Of a stretch of DNA of 64,000 nucleotides, positions 44,960-57,975 are shown one piece after another. Within the stretch, counting starts at the first letter, position 1; every line of letters begins with the position of its first letter. Origin of the DNA: Berberis thunbergii (taxonomy: Eukaryota > Streptophyta > Magnoliopsida > Ranunculales > Berberidaceae); the NCBI GenBank assembly GCA_003290165.1, contig QNQO01009187.1:62001-126000 (forward strand), given 5' to 3'. The translations under genes were made by a program, and so were the position numbers. Below the pieces are notes generated by a model. It was not told the DNA's origin. It did not search any database and saw nothing but the letters and a program-made list of their open reading frames with translations.

Positions 44960-47500
44960 TTTCTTGTTTAAATGCAAATGATGGGATGAAGATTATGATG
45001 GATCACCATTTTTCTACAAGGAAGGTACACAAGTTCTGAAAAATGGTTAGTACCATTTAAACTCATCGAGTCTGGGTGTTATGTTCACAGCAGCTATACT
45101 CGCCCAGTATAGTGTCTTATTTTACCTTGTCAATCACGGATAAGGGCGGTAGAGGGATTAGGCTAAAAGGACTAATTTGGGTTTTTACTAATAGTTTGAG
45201 ACCAGTTAACCCTATCCAAAGTAAAAATTATTTATTAGTTCATTTGAGCTAAAATTTTCGGGAACATTCGGATTAACACTAGAAACGTCGTGTTAAAAGT
45301 TCAACCATTTTTTACATTGTTCCTCAAAATGTCATAGTTCAACCTACTTAGCTACCCAACTACCTGTGAGCTGCAATGGTATACACCCCAAAGACAATTC
45401 AAAAACAGCAAAATTTTCAAATTTCACCATCTGAGATCAAACCTTTTCTTTCTAATTGCTTCTCACCTGGGGTGTTTAAGATTTACAGCCCTGTTATTGC
45501 ATTTTTTTTTTATCCCTTAACCCCTCCCAGCCAAGATATTGCTGGCACGATTTGAACCCTGGAACTATCATCTATGCTATTAGTGGGTCAGACAAATCAT
45601 AACAGAACTATATTACTGGAAGTATAGTTCTGAACTATGATGCTAAATGGCCTGTTTCCCGAAATTCACAAACACTGGTTATGTACTGCTCAGACAAGAT
45701 CTAATTCTTCCCGCATTCAAATCACTCCTATTACCTCCAATCCAAAAGTGAAGTATTTCCTTCTTTATTTCTGAACAGTAGTCACTGCAAATCTTAGTAG
45801 AATACACAAATGAGCTCACTTAATTTTAGTAAACATGCTAAAGCAACTTAGAATAACTATTTTGTTGTTTTCATTCCCCTTTACCAAAATAAAGCATCCA
45901 TTCACAGTAAAACTTCTTTCCACTGCACTTGGCAATGATAACTTGGTTAGCTGAGTAATACGCGTCACAAACCACTGACTAAAATAGAGCAACAATCTGC
46001 AATTATCACGACGCTCACCTATCATCTCAATCAAAACTGTTTTGACAATGTCCAACATAATCACCAATTAGGAGGAACAACAGATCCAGATCTTCCAACG
46101 TTACCAAAGAAAGAAATTTTTTTCCCAACACATATGTCAGACTGTCATGCATCAAACTCTTCTACAGCTGTCATTACCATATATGCTGAAGTGAACCCCA
46201 TAGCAGGTAACATTCTGAAAAACTTGGCACCTTTGGTATTGACAAAAGCAAACGACCTAATATCATGGAAATGATGCAATATTCACGTTCTTCCTAGCAT
46301 CCTCCAAGATCATTGAAGTGAAACTGATGCTTTCAGTTACCTGCAAGGTGAATGCTTCCTCAGAACTGGCCTAATCACCCTCAGTTCCACTACTGACCAT
46401 GGATCTCCCTTGATATATTGACTTAAAGATGGAGATTTTAACCGATTGAGGTCATTTAATCCTGGAAATTCTAATCGAGCAAACTTCACATGGGACATGT
46501 TCAACCGTAAATGATAGAACTATAAAATGATAAAAAAAGAAAACTTACGCAAACGCATCCACCCACTCAACAAATTGTATTTTGATGTCATTTACATTTA
46601 AGGCTTGTAAAAAAGAGTTAACTCTTTTGACAAGACTCAGGCGTTAGTATCAAGAGAAGAAGATATTTGCTATAAAGTGATGATTTCAGCTTATATCAAG
46701 TTCAGATCAAGTGAAAATTCAGAAACGTAAAAAATCAAACTTCAACTAAAGCAACACGAAGTTGAAGGAAGTGAATGTGTTTGCAAGAAGTCCATCTACC
46801 ACGCTACAAGCCTCTTAGATTTTCTAAGCCAAAGATTGCAATTTTAATTTTAATGATAAAAAAAAATTATTATTAATTATTTCTCATAAATGAAATTTGA
46901 TGAAGGGTTTATTTTTTCAACTTTATTTATTTCACTTCTTTTTCTTTTTTTATTCAAAAGTCCCCTGCTCAACCCATCAGAAATTTCTCAAGCTCAGGCG
47001 ACCATATTTTTAAGGTAAAAAAACTCGTGTGAGCTTTGGGTAGCAGATTTCTTTAGTACCCTAGCTTGGACTTGCCCGAAGGACACCTTCAACCTAGCTT
47101 ATGGCAGCCCAACCCACTGAACAAGACCAAATTTACACTCCTTGTGTCCAACAATGAATTAACATTTTTAATGTAGAAAGACAAGAAGAAATGGTTTGGG
47201 GCTTCTCTGCCATGCAAATAAATATTTTTTATTTTACTATTAAATTCATTACAAAGTTTTCCATTCATATCATTTACAAAAACAATAATTCTCGACCTCA
47301 CGTCTACAGAAACCATATCCACCTAGCTTTTAGACTCGATCCCTCATTCTCCATGCCAAACTATCTGTAAAAGTGTTTCCTAATGCCTTCAAACCTTCAC
47401 TATGAATGTATTTTCACATTCTATTCAATATTCATCCAATAAAACTCCACAAAAAAATTGCATCAGGCGGCACTTCATTTAACATTCCTATATGTACCCT
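44960..47500. other. Intergenic, no gene recognised
   Basis: AT-rich. No domain was found in the minus-strand open frames 45816-46067 and 47089-47322. Sequence near 46130-46500 is less AT-rich and could be transcribed but carries no clear frame. Confidence 0.45.
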
Positions 47501-47512
47501 CAACCTGTGTTA

Positions 47513-47935
47513 TCAAAAGGCTAGCCTAGGTGATCTTGTGGTTCAGCTCCTCAACTCACAAGTCATCTGCTGCTTCTCTTTTCTAGTTTTTTTTCCCTTC
47601 TCTTTCTTTGAGAATTTTTAGCACTAAGTTGTCAGGCCAGGGCGAGATGCCAAGGTCGGCCACTAGAGCCCTGGTGTAGCAAGGTGTCGCCTATGTAGTT
47701 TTGGGCACCGCCCACGTGCACCTATGTGGCTATGTTCACTAGGAGGGTACTGCTTGGCCTCACCGCCTCACCACCTCACCTAGGCTTGACATCACCTAAA
47801 TGTTAAAGATAGTAATAATTATAGTCAAAGGCTCTCGCCTAACATTGGCATCTTGCCTTGGTGCTAGGCGACACTCAGGCAAGGTAGGCGCCCAGGACAG
47901 GCTCTCACCTTGCCCGGAACTACATAGGGTAGCAT
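47513..47935. repeat. GGCAAGGCG/CGCCTAGG-rich repeat, hAT-like
   Basis: Begins TGTGTTATCAAAAGGCTAGC and is packed with CCTAGGTG, GGCGAC, CACCTCACC and CTTGCCTTGG motifs. This is the subterminal style of plant hAT elements whose ends read CAGTGTTATCAAAGGCG. A possible opposite end lies near 49447 (CAGTGTAGTTAAGGCG inverted), but no target duplication links them. Confidence 0.4.
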
Positions 47936-50900
47936 ATCCTCTTTTAAAGGCTAAAATTTTTAACTTATTTCAGATTTTGATCTTGTTGAAGTTTGAAAAC
48001 AAAGGTTGTGATTTAAGTTTTTCATATAAAGTTTTTCTTTTTGTTCAATTACATTTTCAAAGAATCCTAGGGATTGTGATCCACCTTGAATGAAGTGTGG
48101 CCTGCAGCACTATACAACATGGGCAAGGCGCTTTGAGGAAAAAACAAAGCCTTACTGTAGCACATTACAAAATAGCATTTTCACCTTCTGGATAGTTTTA
48201 TCAGCAAGAAGGTAACGTGGATGTGAAACAAGATTAAGGACGTGATTTGTCTGGATATGATGAGGATGTTTGAGGTTGGATTTGGAATTGTGAGAGAGTA
48301 ATAATAAAATTTGTAACATATTTTGAGATAGACACACTTAATTACTAGATTTGTGACTTAATGGGAATTACGAATCTATGACATAAATTATGGGATGAAT
48401 GTATGAGATTGGCTGGTTTAATGTGTACTAGATAGATTCATTTTATGTATTATAACTCAATGAATCATTTTAGAGGGTATCCTAGTCTCCATTTTTTTAT
48501 TTATTATTTTCAAGGGGAGTTGAACCTTGAGTCTAGCCTAGGCGGTCATGGGTTGTGATCTATGTTGTATGAAGCTGCATTGCAACAGTGCAAGGAAAGG
48601 TAGCAAAATTTTCAATTGTCCATCACACTTCTATCAATTTTTGCCCCTTATGGTTTTTCTCACTAATAGCATCGCAACACCACACTTCAATCGAGGCACT
48701 AACCAGCCAAATTAACTAATTTAATAAATAACTAATGCATTGTAGTCGAGGCGCACCTCAATACATTATTTTACAAAAATCCGTCTCAAGATGAACCAAT
48801 GCAATTCAATGAAATGTGCCCTTCAACACGCCCAGCGACTTATACATGAAGCTATGCCTTTATTATTTTTGGTTAATTTATCATCTTTATTTTAATATTT
48901 ATAAGTTCATTATTAAATTTAGGGCTTGAATTGATTGACAAAGAAAACATTGTTCGCATCAACGATTGAAGGACTTTAAATTCCAAATCTCCCCCCCCCC
49001 CTCCATCAAATCCTCAAACATTGCTACCATCAAGGATTGGAGGAGACTCTCCTATAAAATGTTTGAGATTTACCTCATATGTTTTTATCTTTTTGTTAAC
49101 ACTACAGTATATATCTTTTATGATTTAGCCGATGTTTGCAAGTTAGTTTACGCTTATGTAGTTCATTCTTATATATATTATGCGACTTTTTATGTTACCA
49201 TTTGGATTCTATGTAATTGTGTAACTTTTTTTCACTTGTTTGTTTATGATGTTATGTACTAGTATGGCCAAGAAAAGAAATTCAAAAAATCTTATGTACA
49301 CTACTAAGCTACTATGATTCATTGAGAAAAGAAATCCAAAAAATAAGCTAAGTGTTCTTCACATCACTAATGCACACGCATCGCTTGCGCCTCAGGCACT
49401 TTCAAGTATGTGCACCTCATCTCCGTGTTCACGCCTTAACTACACTGAGCTAATACTTACTTTAAATAACTAGTATTTCAAAAACAGTTTAGTAAAAATA
49501 GCTTCTTCTAAGTTCTTAAAGCCCTAAAATCCTATGAATATGAAGACTAACTGACATGTTATTGATTTTTGGTTTCAAGACTCAAGGGAACATGAAGAGT
49601 ATAAATGAGTAATAGTTTTGTGTTTTTTCATGAATTCAATTATTCCATTGTCGTGTAATTCACTTATTTGAATTATGGTTTATGAACTTTAATTTATTAT
49701 CAGTATGTGTTTGTTTTTTGAATTGAAGAAAACAATGTAATATAATGAATAATAAACTAACACAAATAAAGACTCCCCTCTATCTATTGATTCTATTCAT
49801 GCTGCTTCAATTATGATCTGTCTTTACAAATAACAAACTATCAGAAATTATATATCTTAGCAATGAATACTAGTTGAAATTTATGAAACAATATTTCATT
49901 TCTTGATGAAATAAGAAACTTATTTAATAAATAAATAAAAGATTATAATGAATAGTACATCTACACAGAAAGTGTGTTTGGAAAAAAAACTGTAGAAGCC
50001 CACATACACACTTCGAATTACCTTTCTTGGGAATTGAATTCCTGAATGTCTTGTTTGCTTCATCTTCCCATTCAGCCTCAAAATTCAGCAAGTGATCTTT
50101 TTCAGCTCTTCACTATTCTGTTAAGAGGTTTGACGACCAGGCACCTAAGAAATCTTAACTTTGAAGCAATACAAATTAGACAGTTGTAAGAAATCGCCTT
50201 GAATGCCATGATACTATTGAGCGAAGTTCAAGCTCATATATAGAAGAAAAAGAAGAAGAAAAATTACAGTTGGCAGAAAGGTACTCCTTAACCTAGTTTT
50301 CTGAGAGAACCTAGCTCTCCTTGGCATTCACTACTGCATCAAGTTTCTAGTGTTCTAGACTAATCAACAGAACAAAATCAATATCATCCTTATTTGATTA
50401 ACTTGTTTCATTATTTACAATTGAAATGTTTTGAAGTGAAACTTTAGACTATCATGAGATAGATTTCATAACAAAAGGGTATGAACTTGAGCTATTGCTC
50501 TTTAGGTTGAAGATGATACAATCTACTACTATTCAAATATAACGGTTGGTTGCACACATTGTAACATGGAAAAATATACGAGTCGAAATTCTTTGATGTG
50601 ATTAGTTACGAAATCCAAACCCAGCCATTTTTCTCTTTCATTGTGGGATCATTAGAAAATATAATAAAAATGTAATAAGGGTGGAAATACAGGAGGTTTT
50701 CATCAGCGTTCCTACACCTTGCGTTGTTCCTTTGAGATTGAGGGTGAGCTTTTTAACACAGGGAGTATGATAAATGATATTATTATTTCTTCTAAATAAA
50801 GTATGTGTTATGCCCAACATCATAGCAAGACCATGACTTCCATCACTACTCCCCCATGACCTCTCTGCCTCATCCTTGAATACTTTCACGTGACATTCTC

Positions 50901-51950
50901 TCGATAGACCAACAAATTGTGCAAGGAAAAAGTTTCCAAATGGGTCTGCCTAAGCATGCTGACTTCCAACCCCTCAAGAAAATTATGACGGATCCTGGAG
51001 CAACCCAAACAACTTGAATAAAGATGTGAAGTGATACTAAATTCTCTCACCCATTTTGAAGCTCGCAACGGCATAGCACAATCCACACACATCAACTTCA
51101 TACCCCTATGCCCCAAAATCTACTTAAAAGAGACTTATTCCATATCGACAACCACAAGGGGATTCTAGTTGTCATTATATTCTTCCATAAAACATTTTAC
51201 TGGAAAGTTAACATAGGTGTCTGACGGAAGATTACCATTTGAAATGAGAATTGAGAACTCAATTCAAACAGTATCCTTGTCATTCTCCATCACCAATGCA
51301 TCACCATCCACATCCATGCGAGACCTTGAAAGAGATTTAATTATCAAAAAGAAGTTTAGATGGCATGGTTGCCACATTTCTATGGTCCACTGCATCCACT
51401 AATTGGGGTGTAAATAATGTTAGGTCTAATAAGAAACACTAAACAAAGTTAAATATTGATGCAATCTAGAATATTCTCTAAAAGCCCTAACTCCTTTGGT
51501 TATTTCACAAAACTCGCCCTTAAGCCCAAGTTAAACTATCACATAATCTTTTCTTTACAGGCAGAAAATGGATGCCTTAAAACTATTAAAGCTCCACAAT
51601 CATCACATACAAATTCGCATACAATTCTTATAATCAAAGAAAACCCCATTAAAAGAAGGTGAGCCACCCAATCCCAAATAGTAGTCAGACCCTCCATAAT
51701 CACCCCGATCTCCAACTTATTTCAATAAAATAGTTTTTGCATAGTTCCAAGTAATCTAACACAATACAAAAGGAGGCACCTTCTGCATCACCTTCCTTTT
51801 CGACTTAACATGATCCAACATCTTCCAACACCTCAACAAGTACTCAATACATGCCAGCATTACCCAACAAACCCTAAATAGGCCCGAAAAATACATTTGC
51901 AACCTATTTATTTGAAAAAGGAAATTTGAAATATGCTTTTACAACGTAGC
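47936..51950. other. Long stretch without a recognised gene
   Basis: AT-rich. 48520-49450 holds scattered CCTAGGCGG and GCGCCTCAGG motifs, possibly the rest of the repeat at 47513. C10 lies at 48991. Open frames 50638-50889 and 50886-51116 (minus) and 51217-51402 (plus) look partly protein-like but could not be assigned; decayed LINE sequence is possible. Confidence 0.4.
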
Positions 51951-52368
51951 ATTAAAAGGATACACCTAGACTCGTCACTTCAACCTGTCAGGCGATTAAG
52001 TTAAAAGGTCGGGTTCAGATTTAATCCGACCAACCCATTTAAAACTTTAAAATATTCTTTTCTACAAGTTTGGAAATGGTTTAAAATTAGTCTTCCTTGT
52101 ATGGAACTTTCAATCAAACCAATCAATTTAAATTACCATTAATAAATGAAAATTCTTTCAAAACATTTTTGGCATGCATGCATCTACAATAAGTAGTGAA
52201 TCAACTATTTCTTTAATCATGTAGATTTTACAAAGAATGAATAAATAATTTTGTTTCAAAACGATTTTGGAATGTATTTATACAATAGGTACTAAATCAA
52301 TTATTCTAGTTTGTTTGCCATTCTTTTATTTTCCTGTAGCCGTTAAAGGTAAAAATTCTTGGGTATAT

Positions 52369-53413
52369 CTATACAGTTAAATCAGAAAGCGGTCGCAATA
52401 CGGTCCAGGACCGAATTACGATTAAGCGGGATTAATCGGATTTAATTGTTCAATTTTTTCAAACCATATTCTTTAAAATTTAATCATAGTCATAGATTAC
52501 AAAGTGTCAAACTAGTTAACATGAGCAAATCACAAATTTATTCTCTCCATGTGAGTGAGTTTCAATAATATTATATTGAATAATTATATTAGACCAATAA
52601 TAAGGACTGTCGAGTGAAAAAGACAACACAAGAAAGTCTACTGGAGCCACTCAAAATTAGACGACTTTTCTCGTCTTGAAAGAAAAAAGAGACGAGGACT
52701 GTCCTGTCTCCACATCAGTGCCCAAAATTTTCAACCGATTCAAGTTGGAAGCAAAGGCAAAGCAATTGAAATAGGCCTGCAAGAGGTTGCTAGATGTGAA
52801 CACATCAGTTAAGCCTTTAGATGTGAAGGGAGATCAGAGCAAGTCGGTGTTGTTTGATGGGGTTATTCTAGCCAAAACAACCCAGAAGTTTACTTCAACC
52901 CACACAATGCAACCCATGCTGTGATAAATGTTGGGCCTTTCGACATGGGACGGAAAACTCCAAAATTACGAGACAAATTACTCGAATCAGAACACTGCTC
53001 TGAGAGAGATAGAAAGAAAAGAGAAACATAGATATGACAGAGACAAATATCTACATACCTTTCTGATTTGGTTTGACGAGAGGAAAAGATAGACTGGGAG
53101 AAACAGAGATCATCGTCGCCATCCAGAGCCAGAAATCTAGTCGTCCTTCAGAGATCTTCACCTTCTCTCTTCTTGATTTTCTTCTTCTCTATAGGATCTG
53201 GGTTGGGGGAGCTGCGGCTTGCGAATGAAATGAAAATTGTGAGTTTAGATTTTTTTTTTTTATACATAGCGATAAATCGGCAAGTTTGATGAGCCAATAA
53301 TCGGTGACTCGCCGATTTCTTTAAGTCTGCTAAACCCCAACCGATTCCACCCATTTTGGTTCGATCAAACCCCGAATTGCGATTAATCGACAATTTTTTC
53401 GCCGCATTACTTA
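52369..53413 (-). mobile_element. Non-autonomous DNA transposon, long copy (1,045 bp)
   Basis: Ends CTATACAGTTAAATCAG and, inverted, TAAGTAATGCGGCGA, each with nearby AAGCGG/GATTAATCG motifs. The flanks GGGTATAT (52361-52368) and GGGTATAA (53414-53421) match at 7 of 8. The ends match 61940-62467 in inverted orientation. The interior is about 500 bp longer than that copy and includes an exon-like coding segment. The superfamily is probably hAT, from the 8 bp duplication. Confidence 0.62.
53060..53124 (-). other. Exon-1-like coding segment carried in a transposon
   Basis: On the minus strand, ATG near 53124 opens a frame MATMISVSPSLSFPLVKPNQ, rich in Ser/Pro with no acidic residues, like a chloroplast transit peptide. 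It is followed by AAAG and a GTATGT donor at about 53058. A purine-rich leader precedes it. It lies inside the 1,045 bp element and is absent from the shorter copy at 61940-62467, which suggests a captured gene start. No downstream exon was identified. Confidence 0.4.
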
Positions 53414-53605
53414 GGGTATAATTTGGGTCTGAATAGAATTTTGGGTTAAAAAAGGGGTTCTCGCAAGCCAGACCAAACAGTTTATAAGTAGGTTGAGATT
53501 GGATTTCACTAGGTGGTAGGATAACCAAAAAGATTGGCTACATGCCTATCCTACTAGACCCGCCAACCCACATGGCCCAGCCCGACACACGACCCATTGG
53601 AAGCC

Positions 53606-54248
53606 TAGATACACCCACATACACATCCATGCTATCGTTACTAAAACAAAATAAAAGCAAACTAAAAACCACTTTCTTTATCGTCTTTCAACACCCATAT
53701 ATCACCATTTTTGGTATCTATATCACCATCATCTCGCTGTATAATATCCAATTGACATATTCAAAACCTCCATTTCTCCATCCAGAAGGGGCTTTTTCAA
53801 AAATGAAGATCCAAAAAATTTTCACGATTTCTTTAGTTTGGCCCTCATTTTTAATATTAATTGGGTCTGACACTCATTTTTGGACGGAAATGTTAAATCC
53901 ATCACGTTGACTGGTTAAAGTTTTTTAATGGACAAAAATACCCCGCATAGAATTGCATGCGTTAAGATAATCTGTATAATATCAGCCATGAGATTTTCTT
54001 GTAATAAACATCTAAAATCCAGGCTATTGAATGTTTTGCTTGTATTTTGTGAAACTAGCGTATGTGCATTTTGTGTGGGTTATTTTGGTCTAATATCAAA
54101 CTTTAATAAGTAAACGTGATTGACTTAACATTTCCATCAAAAAATGAGTGTTAGGCCAATTAAAATTTAAAAATATAAGCCAAACTTTATTAGACATGAA
54201 CTAATGGGGGCAAACTCAAAAAACCCCAAACTTTTATTATGAAAAAAT
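53606..54248. other. Intergenic, no gene seen
   Basis: Open frames 53542-53910 and 53928-54113 (plus) show no domain. AT-rich. Confidence 0.45.
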
Positions 54249-55035
54249 TAGGGCTGGAAATGGGTCGGGCTCTTGTCAAGTCAAGGGGGTTGGTGGGTCT
54301 AGTAGGTTAGGCATGAAGCCCAACACGTTTAGTTATAGTAGGTTATGCATGAGGCCCAACCAGTTTAGTTATAGTATTGCCTAGAGCCACTTGAACCCGA
54401 CCTGCTTATGTAAACACGTTCGCCTAGCCCAGCCCGCGATAACCCATTTGTTCATGAAATAAAAGCCAAGAATTCTAAATACTAAATTATATCCAACGAT
54501 CTTTACCTCTAATTTCTAAAAGAAACTAGCAAATCAAGAAATAGGATTTAATACCTATAATAGATGCATACATGCCAAGAATGTTTTGAAAAAAATTATT
54601 TACAATTTCTTTCCATGTAGAATCCATAAAAGAAAGAAAACAATTAATTTCATACCTATTATAGATGCATACATACCAAAAGTATTTTGAAGAAATAAAT
54701 TATTAATGATTACTATAATTGTATATCGTGACTGAAAGTTTGATAAACAAGGAAGACTAATTTTAAACTTTCTAAATTTCCATGGTGAAGAATATTCTAA
54801 AATTTTAAATCTAACTATTTCCTGATATGTACAAGTTTTACATAGAATTTATGAATAATTAAGAGCATAAACTAATGATTTAGTCAAGATAGAAGAACAT
54901 AATTCCTCGTGTTTCACTAGTCACGTGAAAAACCCGAACTCAGCCCATTAATATAATGGGCTTTGCAGGCTGGCCCGAAAGTCACAAAGCCTCAATCCAA
55001 ACCCGTTTATGAAGGGTGTCAAATTATCAGCCCTA
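54249..55035 (+). mobile_element. hAT-like MITE with TAGGGCTG termini (787 bp)
   Basis: Left end TAGGGCTGGAAATGGGTCGG, right end CAGCCCTA (inverse TAGGGCTGATAATT). Arms are rich in GGGTCGGGC, CCCGACC and GGCCCAAC motifs. No 8 bp duplication is visible, so the assignment rests on termini and arm style. Confidence 0.55.
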
Positions 55036-55404
55036 AATAGTTCCACTATCATAAAAATAAAGAATACAAATGCGCGAGTAGCTGAAATAAACAAACAAAC
55101 AACCACAACAGAAAGATTTAGACAAATAGAAAAACACAAAATCCAAAATTGCCTACCACAACTGAGGTTTATTGGGCACTATTGCCAAGCATGTGCCTAT
55201 TGAATGGACATTATCTTAATTGGGTTCGATACTGTTAGCATCAGACTTTTTCCACCAAAAATTGTTGTTCCTTTCCTTCCAAATCACCCAAAGACTTGTC
55301 AAGAGATATGTATCCCAAATCCAATTGGCTTGGGAGCGAGATGTCTACCAAAATCCCAAATTGTGACCCATTCACCTGAATCTGTCACCATACCCCGTCT
55401 TTAA

Positions 55405-55851
55405 TGCATATAACACAGCTGAACATAAGAAAAGCCTCAAACTTCGCGAGGAAGGGAATAGGAAGAACGAAGGGACAAAGAATGAGCAAGATAGAAATCA
55501 GTAATAAAATTCAATTGATAATTATTACAAAATTTGGAATTGGAGCTCCTTATATAGATAACTCCACCCTAGCAACTTGTAATATTTCTAAAACAATGAA
55601 AATAAATTTCGTAGGCTATCTATAACATAAAAAAAAACTTCCAAAATTTGGACACTTTTTAGGCACTTCTAAAAGGTCTCAAATAAGAAAAATGAGAATC
55701 TATTAAAATATAAACGTCCTCAAATACTGTTAATTCTAAAATAAACAACCAAATATTTATTGAAATATATGCGAACTGAAAGAGGAAATCAAATAAAAAC
55801 TGAATTCTATGGAAATAATAAAAATTCTGATATTTTATATCCCATGCATCA
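55405..55851 (-). repeat. 3' LTR of a short LTR element
   Basis: Matches 57607-57975 in the same orientation, from the shared AAGAAAAGCCTCAAACTT block onward. On the minus strand it starts TGATGCATGGGATATA, directly after the polypurine-like AAGAAGGAGAAAT (55852-55866). The far end near 55405 is approximate. Confidence 0.7.
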
Positions 55852-56089
55852 ATTTCTCCTTCTTGAAAGCAATTCGCCCTCAAACTGTGCATCCGAATAA
55901 CGAGGGAATGATGATCAAGAGCTTTGAGAAGAATATCTCTAGAAAACTTTCATCGCTTTTGGCAAGACACTTTTTCACGTCTTTGAAATTTTTTTAAATA
56001 AGACAAGTGATGGACTAACAAAATCATGAAGCAACTCACGATCCACTAGTAAAGGCTCACACAGAGTAGCATATGGATCAATGGTTGAA

Positions 56090-57390
56090 AAACAAAGCGA
56101 AGCCCTTCTTTAAGCTCGTCTATAACATAAATTTTAAGATCCATCAAGAATCAACTATCTCATCCATCCCAATAGGAGTGACATCAACAATTGGTTTCTC
56201 ATCCTATGAAATTTCTCCAACACAATCAAATTCATCAACGTGAATTTCTTCTAGTGAATTATGGGAATTTTCAGCGTGAGTCGTGGTGTAGGAAGGATTG
56301 GTGGGGCTATTGGGGAGAAATGTTGTGATAATGGGTGATAGTGGTGAGTTGGACGACGGTGTAGATTTTGGTGGGCTTGGACTTTCAGCTATTGGTGTAT
56401 CAAGTGACTCGGCTTCCATAAGGATATTGCATGCCTACAAGCAGTGTTCTAAAAATCGGCCTAGGCGGCTAAAAGGTGGAAAACCGCCCAGATTAATGGC
56501 TAGGCGGGCAGTCTGGGCGGTTCTGGGCAGTCTAGGCGGGTCTGGGCGGGATCTAGGCGGGGTCTGGGAGGCCTAGGCGGACTCTAGGCGGTCGGGGCTA
56601 GGCGGGTCTGGGCGGTCTAGGCGAACTCTAGGCGGTCGGGGCAATTTTTATTTTTTTAATAAGGCTGATTGTGTTCTTATTTTATTTTTCTTTCCTATTT
56701 TTTAGAAATAAACTATTTAATTGTTTTTTATTCAGTATATGTCTAAATGTAGCAAAGAATGATTACTTAATGGAATTCTCAAAGGATTGGCCGGTACCAA
56801 TTTTACTGATGTAGATTTTATCAAATATAACTGAGGTTATTCATGCAATTTGAAGAAAAATAAAAGTGTACACAAATTCAAATTTATGTAAAGTACCCAT
56901 CATGACCAACTTCAGTCATTTGAGTTTTAATAAATTTTGTTCATGATTGTTAATTTTTCATGTTTTTAAATTTTGCATATATATGTTGGCATTAAATTGG
57001 ATGTAATTGATAAGGTATTATGCTGAACTTTTGTAAATTATTAAAGTTATAATACAAAACCTAAGACAACCTAGGCACCTGCTCGCCGCCCGCCCAGTGC
57101 CTAGCGATTTTTAGAACACTGCCTATAAGGCTTCAATTTTATCAAAGTCACATGAAGGTTGAGGTGATGGTTGTGGAGGTGTAGGATATTGTGGTGGTGA
57201 AGGGATATACTCACGAAGTGCTTCATTGTATTGGTGCAAATAGGCTACATATTCTTCCTCCAACTCAGACAACTCCTTTGTCTAACTAGCAATCCTTGAT
57301 AGATTCAACTTATAGCCATAAAAGGAAGTACGTTGATATTGATTCCAATAAGCAAGTTGAGAATGACATTGTATATGGCTCATGGGTATT
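56090..57390 (-). pseudogene. Single short ORF of the LTR element, interrupted
   Basis: Starting near 57386 (MSHIQCHSQLAYWNQYQ), the minus strand reads an open stretch with one stop. It passes through a coiled-coil-like ELSELEEEY segment and a Pro-rich YIPSPPQYPTPPQPSPQP to the hAT at 57121. It resumes after 56442 with another Ser/Pro-rich acidic part (ESLDTPIAESPSPP ... VDEFDCVGEIS) to about 56090. It resembles no enzyme. A structural gag-like role is a guess from its position between primer site and polypurine tract. Confidence 0.5.
56442..57121. mobile_element. hAT element nested in the LTR element (680 bp)
   Basis: Terminal inverted repeats CAGTGTTCTAAAAATCG match for 17 bases at both ends. 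The flanks CCTACAAG (56434-56441) and CCTATAAG (57122-57129) match at 7 of 8. The left arm is a dense array of TCTAGGCGG and TCTGGGCGG motifs (56459-56640). The right arm has the inverse (CGCCCGCCC). No transposase is present. Confidence 0.92.
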
Positions 57391-57606
57391 GTTCAAAAGA
57401 TGTGGAAGCGAATAGCATTTGTAATACATAATTATTATTTTTTAATATCAATGGAGGTGGAAGGGTTGATGGTCGAAAAATAAATAAGGATGATGGAGGG
57501 AGATGATGATAGAAAGACTTGCATCTTGTAGAAGATAATTGCAACGCAAGAAATCAATCTACAAGAACCTGATGTAGAAACCAAGTTAATCTCCTCTAGT
57601 ACCACT

Positions 57607-57975
57607 TGAAGCAACAAAATATATAAGAAAAGCCTCAAACTTTACGAGGAAAAGAATAGCAAGGAAGAAGAAGAGACAAAGTATGAGCAAGATAGAGATC
57701 AATAAGAATATTCGATTGTGATTATTACCGAATTCGAAATTTTCCAGAACATTGAAAATGAATTTCCTATACTATCATAACTCAATTTGGATACTATTAG
57801 GCACTTCTAAAAGCGTCAATTTATTTTTAATAAAATAGAAACATCCATAGTTGCTTTTTAAACTCTAAAATAAACAACCAAATATTTATGAAAATAAATC
57901 TTAATTAAAAGTAGAAATCAAATTTAAACTGGTTTTTCAAGAAATAATAAAAATATATTTATCAAAATGTTATCG
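57607..57975 (-). repeat. 5' LTR of the short LTR element
   Basis: Partner of 55405-55851, somewhat shorter through deletions and diverged at its outer (right) end. It lies next to the degenerate primer binding site. Confidence 0.65.

Larger units (their letters stand above)
51985..53605 (-). mobile_element. Copy of the TAGGGCTG element family, split by a nested element
   Basis: 51985-52340 and 53535-53605 match, inverted, the two ends of the element at 54249-55035 (for example TTTAAAATTAGTCTTCCTTG at 52080 and CTACTAGACCCGCCAACCC at 53550). The middle is occupied by a different element (52369-53413). The left terminal repeat is not recognisable. Confidence 0.55.
55405..57975 (-). mobile_element. 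Non-autonomous LTR retrotransposon with nested hAT
   Basis: Two direct LTRs (55405-55851 and 57607-57975) enclose about 1.75 kb, or about 1.07 kb without the 680 bp hAT. On the minus strand a degenerate initiator-Met primer site (TGGTACTAGAG at about 57594-57604, usual form TGGTATCAGAG) sits next to the right LTR. A polypurine tract sits at the left LTR. The space between codes only a short gag-like or unknown protein; no protease, integrase or RT was seen. The size fits a LARD- or TRIM-like element mobilised in trans. Confidence 0.68.

Noticed and set aside
47513..49447. A single 1.9 kb hAT with ends near 47515 and 49447
   Set aside because: The ends are only loosely inverted and the 8-base flanks (CCCTCAAC and AGCTAATA) do not match.
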